DNA of 19,421 nucleotides, taken from contig NZ_CALPCV010000038.1 in assembly GCF_943193095.1 (NCBI RefSeq), positions 1 to 19,421 of the forward strand. The letters run 5' to 3'. Below the pieces are notes generated by a model, which was given only the letters and a program-made list of their open reading frames with translations, made no database searches and was not told the DNA's origin. Positions 14,799 to 19,421 of this stretch are shown here, one piece after another. A program made the translations under genes and the position numbers. This DNA is from Parasutterella muris (lineage in GTDB: Bacteria > Pseudomonadota > Gammaproteobacteria > Burkholderiales > Burkholderiaceae_F). Position 1 is the stretch's first letter. The number at the start of each line of letters is the position of its first letter.

Positions 14799-15899
14799 AT
14801 GTTTAATGTCAAACCACTTTGCGCCGCTTTGGTTTTAGGCGCCGGTTTTTCTGCCTCGGCATATGCGGAAACTGATGTCTATCATCATGCGTTTGACGCG
14901 TTGGGTACGGTGGTCACAACGCAGTTTAAGACGGAGAGCCAGGAGAAAGCCGGTTACTGTGAGAAGGTGACAGAAGACGAAGTCAATCGACTTGAACTTC
15001 TGCTATCCGCTTATAAGCCCGACAGTGACTTATCTCGTTTAGGCGCGGCCAAAGGCGAGTGGATCAAAATTTCCAAAGACACGACGGATATTTTGGAGAG
15101 GACCAAAGAAGTCTGCGCGATGACTCATGGCGCGCTCGATCCGACCGTCGGCACTCTGGTCAAACTTTGGAGCGTCGACCATGACAATCACCGCGTACCG
15201 AGTGATAAAGAAATTGCGGAGGCGCTTCCGAAAGTTGACTGGACCAAGATAGAAGTAAAGAAAGAGGGCGATCAGTATTACGGAAAGATCGGGGCAGGTC
15301 AGGAAATAACGCTTGGCGCGACCGGCAAAGGTTTTATCGCGGATAAAGTGATTGAGAAACTCAGAGCGGCCGGCTGTAAAGACGCGCTCATCAGTCTTGG
15401 CGGCAATGTGATCACAAGCGGGACGAACTACAGCGGCAATCCTTGGCTGATTGGTCTGCAGGAGCCCGATCTCAAGAGAGGCGGATATTTTGCGGCGGTC
15501 CCTTCTCGCGACGAATCGGTTGTGACGAGCGGCGACTACGAGAAGTTTTTTATTAAAGACGGAAAGAAATATCATCACATTTTGGATCCGCGGACGGGAC
15601 GTCCGGTTCCCGCGACCTTGTCTTCCGTGTCGATTATTCATAAGAATTCGGCTTATGCCGACGGCTTATGCACTTCTCTTTTTGTGATGGGCTGGCAGGG
15701 CGCGATTGATTTTCTGAGAGCGCATCCGGAACTTAAAGCCGTATTGGTGGATGAGCCGCTGAAAACCGTTGTGTACACACCGAATTTGGACGACGAGATC
15801 AAGTTCACTAATGAGAACTTTAGGATCGGTGTGATTGAGCCGTTAGAAGCGGATAAGGGCCAAAAGGCGAGTGAACCGAAAGCAGGCGATCAGAAGTAG
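14799..15899 (+). CDS. apbE: FAD:protein FMN transferase ApbE, exported
   Basis: This Mg-dependent enzyme moves FMN from FAD onto a Ser/Thr of periplasmic flavoproteins such as flavocytochrome reductases, NqrB/C or RnfG/D. It has 366 residues with a cleavable signal peptide (ASAYA) and no lipobox cysteine, unlike the lipoprotein forms. Family motifs are DPTVGTLVKLW, LGATGKG (172-178), LISLGGN, VVTSGDYEKFF, HHILDPRTGRP (259-269) and ADGLCT, with metal ligands expected at D288 and T292. Start ATG 14799 has GAAAGGA upstream; the longer frame from 14733 overlaps the previous gene. A charged Lys/Glu tail ends it. Its context beside a NapC-like cytochrome suggests maturation of a periplasmic respiratory flavoprotein. 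Confidence 0.93.
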   Translation: MFNVKPLCAALVLGAGFSASAYAETDVYHHAFDALGTVVTTQFKTESQEKAGYCEKVTEDEVNRLELLLSAYKPDSDLSRLGAAKGEWIKISKDTTDILERTKEVCAMTHGALDPTVGTLVKLWSVDHDNHRVPSDKEIAEALPKVDWTKIEVKKEGDQYYGKIGAGQEITLGATGKGFIADKVIEKLRAAGCKDALISLGGNVITSGTNYSGNPWLIGLQEPDLKRGGYFAAVPSRDESVVTSGDYEKFFIKDGKKYHHILDPRTGRPVPATLSSVSIIHKNSAYADGLCTSLFVMGWQGAIDFLRAHPELKAVLVDEPLKTVVYTPNLDDEIKFTNENFRIGVIEPLEADKGQKASEPKAGDQK

Positions 15900-15923
15900 C
15901 GAGTCAAGATTTTCTGATTAAAG

Positions 15924-15966
15924 AAAGGATCGGGCCGGAGATGTTTTCCGGTCTGATCTTTTTTTT
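15924..15966 (+). terminator. Strong rho-independent terminator of apbE
   Basis: A 12-bp stem (15928-15939 with 15947-15958, two G-U pairs) over a 7-base loop is followed by eight Ts. It begins 28 bases after the apbE stop. Confidence 0.9.
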
Positions 15967-16003
15967 GTTTGACGAAAAGGCGCACTCAGAAGAGCCTTTG
16001 GAG

Positions 16004-16041
16004 AAAAAAATAAAGCGGCCGCTTTGACAGTGACCGCTTTA
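16004..16041 (-). terminator. Terminator of the cytochrome gene (minus strand)
   Basis: Read on the minus strand, TAAAGCGG and CCGCTTTA (16034-16041 with 16011-16018) form a perfect 8-bp stem followed by seven Ts. An alternative fold uses the self-complementary AAAGCGGCCGCTTT. It lies 21 bases past the stop and faces the apbE terminator. Confidence 0.82.
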
Positions 16042-16062
16042 CGCAGATATCAGATTAAAGGT

Positions 16063-17034
16063 TTACTTTTTCTGAGCTGAAGCTCCCGATACGGCTTGAG
16101 CCGGTGCTGCTTTAGTTGCCGGAGCCGGAGCGGCAGCGGGTTTTGCAGCAGGAGCGCTGGCGCCGGATACTGACTGAGCAGGCGCTGCCGCAGGAGCGGG
16201 CTTCACAGTGTTGGAAGCGGCACCGATCGGCTCTTTCGTCTTCTGATAGAGTTCCTGAGCGATCTTAGCTGCGTCCTTGGACTGGTTAACCGTCTGAGTA
16301 TTGCCGGTTGAAGCGCCGCTGACAGAAGACGGGTTGTAAGGTTGAGCGTCTTTCTGAAGCTGTTCGGGGGTCAGATTGGCGGGCGGCATCGGGCTTGCGC
16401 TTGAGGAAGCGTCTACCGGGAAGAGCCAAGCTTCATCGAGATTCGGGTATGTGCCGTTATCTTTGATGTAAGCGTCAATCTTTGTGTAATTGTGACCTAC
16501 GTCCTTATGGCAGGCGAGGCAGTCAAGTGTTTGGTTTTGGTAAAGGGCATGCCAAGCGCCGATTGAAGGATTGTTTTTATCCCACATTCTGGAGAGGTCA
16601 TGACAGCCTCTGCAGGTGTGATAGTTCGTTTCGCGGAACCATTGTATTTCGCCGGCTTCGATACCGGGGCGTTGCTGCATCCAGAGTGTCGGGGTACTGA
16701 AGTTTCCAATGATTTGTCCGAAAGCGCTGTGAGAAGCGGCGACCACTTTATGACCGAGCAGGCTGATATAGCCGATTGGTCCGAGTGTGTTTTCGGAAGC
16801 GTTATACAAGTGGCAGTCGGAGCAGTCTGCGGTTTTGCCGCTCGCGGTACGCGCATGTGAGCCCTGTTTCCATGCGTATGCGACACCGTTCATTGTGTGG
16901 CATCCGGTGCTGCAGAATTTCTCGGATCCGAGCCAGTTAACCGCAGAAACCAGTCCGCAGACGGAGAGGATTCCGCAGATAAATGCCGCGCAGAGGATCC
17001 AGAATAGTGTCCACTTTGTTTTGAGAGTGATCAT
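16063..17034 (-). CDS. NapC/NirT-family tetraheme cytochrome c with long Pro/Ala tail
   Basis: This is a membrane-anchored quinol dehydrogenase that passes electrons to periplasmic reductases. The protein is 323 residues. One transmembrane helix (about 9-33) is followed by four heme sites: C41-S-T-G-C45-H46, C71SDCH75, C141RGCH145 and C172LACH176. The first is CX3CH, one residue longer than normal. The heme domain ends near 205. About 115 residues of Pro/Ala/Ser-rich, probably disordered periplasmic tail follow, with SGAS three times; ordinary NapC proteins lack this. I chose ATG 17034 with GGGG upstream; TTG 17046 would add four residues. It lies downstream of the porin on the same strand. 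Its reductase partner is not in the window. Confidence 0.9.
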   Translation of the reverse strand: MITLKTKWTLFWILCAAFICGILSVCGLVSAVNWLGSEKFCSTGCHTMNGVAYAWKQGSHARTASGKTADCSDCHLYNASENTLGPIGYISLLGHKVVAASHSAFGQIIGNFSTPTLWMQQRPGIEAGEIQWFRETNYHTCRGCHDLSRMWDKNNPSIGAWHALYQNQTLDCLACHKDVGHNYTKIDAYIKDNGTYPNLDEAWLFPVDASSSASPMPPANLTPEQLQKDAQPYNPSSVSGASTGNTQTVNQSKDAAKIAQELYQKTKEPIGAASNTVKPAPAAAPAQSVSGASAPAAKPAAAPAPATKAAPAQAVSGASAQKK

Positions 17035-17052
17035 AATTTTCCCCAACTCCGA

Positions 17053-17077
17053 GGCGCCTCATAAAGCCTGAGGCGCC
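17053..17077 (-). repeat. Hairpin upstream of the cytochrome gene
   Basis: GGCGCCTCA (17053-17061) and TGAGGCGCC (17069-17077) form a perfect 9-bp stem with a TAAAGCC loop. No T-tract follows on the minus strand. It ends about 18 bases before the ATG at 17034, close to the ribosome site, so it may shield mRNA or limit translation. Confidence 0.6.
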
Positions 17078-17088
17078 CGGAAATGTTC

Positions 17089-17110
17089 TGCGGTGCCGAG
17101 AGGCACCGCA
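17089..17110 (-). repeat. Hairpin after the porin stop codon
   Basis: TGCGGTGCC (17089-17097) and GGCACCGCA (17102-17110) form a perfect 9-bp stem with a four-base loop and no T-tract. With the hairpin at 17053-17077 it makes a tandem pair in the 89-base gap between porin and cytochrome. The arrangement resembles intercistronic stabilisers that keep an upstream message abundant. Confidence 0.6.
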
Positions 17111-17123
17111 TCAGCCGTAAGGC

Positions 17124-18464
17124 TTAGAAGGACGTTGCCATACCTACAACAGCTGTGTAGCCGTCGAGGTCGGATCCGTCGAGAGCCTTATAGGCGTTGC
17201 CGTAAGCAACTCCGCCGTAAAGCAGAGTTCTCTTGGAGAGCGGATACGTGTATGCAGAGCCGACAGACCATGCGCTGTATTTCGTACCGTCGTCCTTGAT
17301 CTTGCCCTTAACACCGTTGAGCTGCAGCATCAGGTTGCCGCCCCAAAGCGGTGTTGCCACAGAGATAGAAGCCGCGTTCTGGTTTGCTCCCTTGGTGTAG
17401 GAAGAAGCGGCAGAAGCTCCGGAGGTTGCGCTTGCAGAAGTGGAAGCGCCCGAAGATGCGTTAACCGGGAACTGGTTGTAGTTCGGCATTCTTGTTGCGT
17501 GCTGTGTGTACTGATATGCGCCGTACAGTGTGAAGCTACCGAAGTCATAAGAAGCGCCCGCCGTGATGATATTTGTTTTATCGATCTTAGTGGTGTTGCC
17601 CTTATGGTCTTCCATTTCGTACATCAGGTTCGAATTGAAGTTACCGACATCGTATGTCATACCGAGGCCGTAGTAGTGGGAGTTCTTAGACCACTTATCG
17701 GTATCGGAGCTGACGCCGTTGGAGTACATGGCCGTGAACTGCAGACCGTTCCATTCCTGGGTGCGGTATGCGATGGAGTTATTCTGCCATCCGGTCAGAT
17801 AGAAGACGCCCTGAAGGTCACCGATCACAGACATGCCTGTACCGATAGCGCTTCCGCCGAGCATACTGTAGTCACCGTCACCGGAGGAGAGGCCGCCCTG
17901 ACGACCGAATGTTAAACGGCCCCAATGTCCCTGCAGACCGAGGAAAGCCTGATTATTAAAGCCGCCTGATGAGGAAGTGGAGTGGTTAGTCGCGATGGAC
18001 TCGCCGTTGTTCAGTCTGAAGGCCTGCTGCAATGTAAAGATGACCGCATTGCCGTTGCCGATATCTTCGACACCTTTGATACCCCAGCTGGTCCAATACC
18101 AGTTGCCGCTTGTCAGTTCAACTGTTGCGGACTTACCTTTTGTCTTGTGCAGTTTGATACCGGCGTCCAATTCACCGAAGAGTGTGATGGAAGAAGTTGT
18201 CGCATCCATCGGGATATTTGCGATCGCGGAGCTTGCGTGGCTCACGTTAATGGAGTGGCCGGAGTGGCCGCGTCCGAAAGCAACGCCTCTTGCGTGTCTC
18301 TGAGGACCCGAGCGGAAGCGAACGCCTTTAGTTGCTGTGGAACTGTCTTGGGCCGCCGCAGCTTCGGTGGCGCCGGAAGTTGTATCTGTTTCAGCAGCAG
18401 ATACGTAAAAAGCCGGGACTAAAGCAGCTGAAATCGTCAGCGCTAATAATGTCTTTTTTGTCAT
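17124..18464 (-). CDS. Gram-negative porin (OmpC-like, 16-strand type) with N-terminal extension
   Basis: This is an outer-membrane channel of 446 residues. The signal peptide ends near A23. Betaproteobacterial porin features are clear: SSITLFGELDAGI as first strand (91-103), WGIKGVEDIGNG, LTFGRQGG, alternating strands throughout, and a terminal phenylalanine (VVGMATSF) for BAM recognition. Two parts are odd. Residues 24-90 form a 67-residue extension before the barrel, with a basic Gly/His-rich patch (RHARGVAFGRGHSGHS). Residues of about 335-357 form a Ser/Ala/Thr loop with SGAS repeats. Start ATG 18464 has AGGTG upstream. Family porins normally enter the barrel right after the signal peptide. 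Solute specificity is unknown. Confidence 0.9.
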   Translation of the reverse strand: MTKKTLLALTISAALVPAFYVSAAETDTTSGATEAAAAQDSSTATKGVRFRSGPQRHARGVAFGRGHSGHSINVSHASSAIANIPMDATTSSITLFGELDAGIKLHKTKGKSATVELTSGNWYWTSWGIKGVEDIGNGNAVIFTLQQAFRLNNGESIATNHSTSSSGGFNNQAFLGLQGHWGRLTFGRQGGLSSGDGDYSMLGGSAIGTGMSVIGDLQGVFYLTGWQNNSIAYRTQEWNGLQFTAMYSNGVSSDTDKWSKNSHYYGLGMTYDVGNFNSNLMYEMEDHKGNTTKIDKTNIITAGASYDFGSFTLYGAYQYTQHATRMPNYNQFPVNASSGASTSASATSGASAASSYTKGANQNAASISVATPLWGGNLMLQLNGVKGKIKDDGTKYSAWSVGSAYTYPLSKRTLLYGGVAYGNAYKALDGSDLDGYTAVVGMATSF

Positions 18465-18780
18465 ATCAACACCTGCACTTAAAACTACTGGGTTAAAAAT
18501 CGTTGGAACTTTTATTCCATGGGGACAGTGTGGGAAGCGACATCTTTTGTAAGTACTAACCCGACCCTAATTTAGGTTGTAAAAATTAGTTTCCTTATTA
18601 AATATTTAATCAAGATTTAACTAATTAATACGCGTATATTCCCTGAGGGTGAAGTATTTTACGTAAGAAATACTTAAGAATTTAATCAAGTTTAAGAAAA
18701 CTCTGAATGGGGAAAAAATTCTTGGAAATGTTGCTTTTTTGCAACGGATTTGCTTTTATGCAGATAAATTTTTTACAGGA
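18465..18780. promoter_or_regulatory. AT-rich porin upstream region with repeats
   Basis: No gene is seen here. The region holds CTAATTT/AAATTAG (18567-18573 with 18583-18589), the 14-base palindrome ATTAAATATTTAAT (18597-18610), and AAGTATTT/AAATACTT (18652-18659 with 18668-18675). It also holds the direct repeat ATTTAATCAAG (18604-18614 and 18680-18690) and GTTGC/GCAAC around six Ts (18730-18745). It must contain the porin promoter, but no single -35/-10 pair stands out. A minus-strand TTTACA sits at 18578-18583. Confidence 0.45.
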
Positions 18781-18790
18781 AGCAAAATTT

Positions 18791-18870
18791 TAGGCTTCGG
18801 TCGCCTTGGTTTAGCCGCGGGCAGAAACAATTGCCATTAGAGAAAGCCTTTGGCTTCTTAGCCCGTTTTT
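18791..18870 (+). ncRNA. Possible small structured RNA with terminator-like end
   Basis: CGGGC (18818-18822) pairs with GCCCG (18861-18865), followed directly by TTTTTAG. Inside lies a second hairpin, AAGCC/GGCTT around TTT (18844-18856). An AGGC/GCCT hairpin precedes (18792-18806). No + strand gene is nearby. The start and expression are unknown; a GATAAA word at 18763-18768 is the best -10 guess. Confidence 0.25.
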
Positions 18871-19421
18871 AGCTCTTTAGTGTACGCAGTCTGAGAGGGA
18901 GGAGAGGGCGAATATTGGGTTAAAAGAAGTATTTTCTCGGAGGTGCTGTTTTGGTTATCGACAGAAGCGGTTTTGGAGAGGATTTTAAGGTTTAGATGGA
19001 GGAGAATTTTTGACGTTTCGTTGTTTATTCCTAAATTCTTGTCGGGCATTCTCTGATTTCCGCGGAATCTTCCTGAAGTCGCACAATATATTTTCAAATT
19101 CGGGCCCGATATTTCACCAGTGCTGTTTCTGCAGTGGTGCCGGTGTCGTCAATTTTTGTCTTTGTAATTTTGAGAATAGGTTTGTCGCCGGCTGTTTTAA
19201 TTGTGTTTGCAGTGTCGTATTAAATTGCAGTTCGGGATGGCGAAGAGTAGCTGAGTTTGGAAGGAATGTGAAATCGTGAGATAGGTGAGAATGAAGAGCA
19301 GTGGAGGGAGTTGTTTAAAGAGATTTACCGTGAGCCAAGATTTTCAGGTTCGACGCACGATATTAATAAAAAATCTGAATAATATCTGCGAAAATTTCTG
19401 ATAATTGCATGAATTTATTAG
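18871..19421. other. Region without convincing genes
   Basis: The + strand is G/T-rich and the minus strand C/A-rich from about 18880 to 19320. Short open frames on both strands (19010-19279 +, 18858-19097 -) have poor composition, no ribosome site and no recognisable motif. Structures seen are the palindrome TCGGGCCCGA (19100-19109) and a nine-pair hairpin with one mismatch (19115-19123 with 19131-19139). The last 60 bases are very AT-rich. It may be decayed coding sequence or the upstream region of a gene beyond the window. Confidence 0.45.

Noticed and set aside
14084..14812. 242-residue open frame on the minus strand
   Set aside because: It runs antisense across the Sel1 gene and the end of the small gene. 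Its composition is rich in His/Arg/Pro and no ribosome site is seen.
15039..15641. 200-residue minus-strand frame inside apbE
   Set aside because: It lies opposite a gene with all ApbE motifs and has no features of its own.
18858..19097. 79-residue minus-strand frame
   Set aside because: No ribosome site or motif, and it overlaps the terminator-like structure. Its Ser/Thr/Asn-rich composition reflects base skew.
19010..19279. 89-residue + strand frame in the right-hand region
   Set aside because: Cys/Phe/Ser-heavy composition from G/T-rich DNA, a non-ATG start and no homology pattern make it noise.
1..19421. CRISPR array, insertion sequence, prophage or att site
   Set aside because: No regularly spaced repeats, transposase, integrase or terminal inverted repeats with target duplication were seen.

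Overview
The window most resembles a betaproteobacterium of the Sutterellaceae type (Sutterella/Parasutterella relatives). The evidence is a Gram-negative trimeric-type porin, a NapC/NirT-family membrane cytochrome next to a periplasmic flavinylation gene, and an EcfT-type nickel transporter with NikK/NikL partners. Base composition is moderate, with AT-rich intergenic stretches. The assignment rests on gene content read by eye, not on a search.

Layout. Positions 1-113 hold the 3' end of a 5S rRNA and its terminator, the tail of an rRNA operon. On the minus strand follow an L-aspartate dehydrogenase (206-1006) and its upstream LysR regulator (1079-2026). A divergent intergenic region contains a + strand terminator with no gene before it, then an orphan ABC ATPase (2230-2979). 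The DNA-end processing nuclease genes sbcD and sbcC (3050-8011) come next. A small gene of unknown function at 8243-8739 is split between two frames at an A7 tract that carries a -1 slippery heptamer followed by a nested stem-loop. A YddG-type aromatic amino acid exporter follows (8883-9764).

Positions 9860-13262 are a tightly overlapping five-gene nickel uptake operon, nikK-nikM-nikL-nikQ-nikO. An AT-rich perfect dyad overlaps the -35 region of its putative promoter. After it lie a GNAT acetyltransferase and a 60-residue hypothetical protein.

Positions 14338-17034 and the porin up to 18464 form an envelope and respiration group. A secreted cysteine-rich Sel1/Hcp-like protein and ApbE (FAD:protein FMN transferase) lie on the + strand. 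A tetraheme NapC-like cytochrome and a porin lie on the - strand, with the two transcription units ending on facing terminators at 15928-16041. ApbE attaches FMN to periplasmic flavoproteins and NapC-type cytochromes pass electrons from quinol to periplasmic reductases, so the group fits anaerobic respiration through flavin reductases. No flavoprotein client is in the window. Positions 18465-19421 hold no convincing gene, only the AT-rich porin upstream region and a possible small structured RNA.

The strongest unusual signals are the candidate programmed -1 frameshift at 8491-8563, the CX3CH first heme site of the NapC-like protein, the Ser/Ala low-complexity SGAS segments shared by the cytochrome and the porin, the porin's 67-residue N-terminal extension, and the His-rich tail of NikO.
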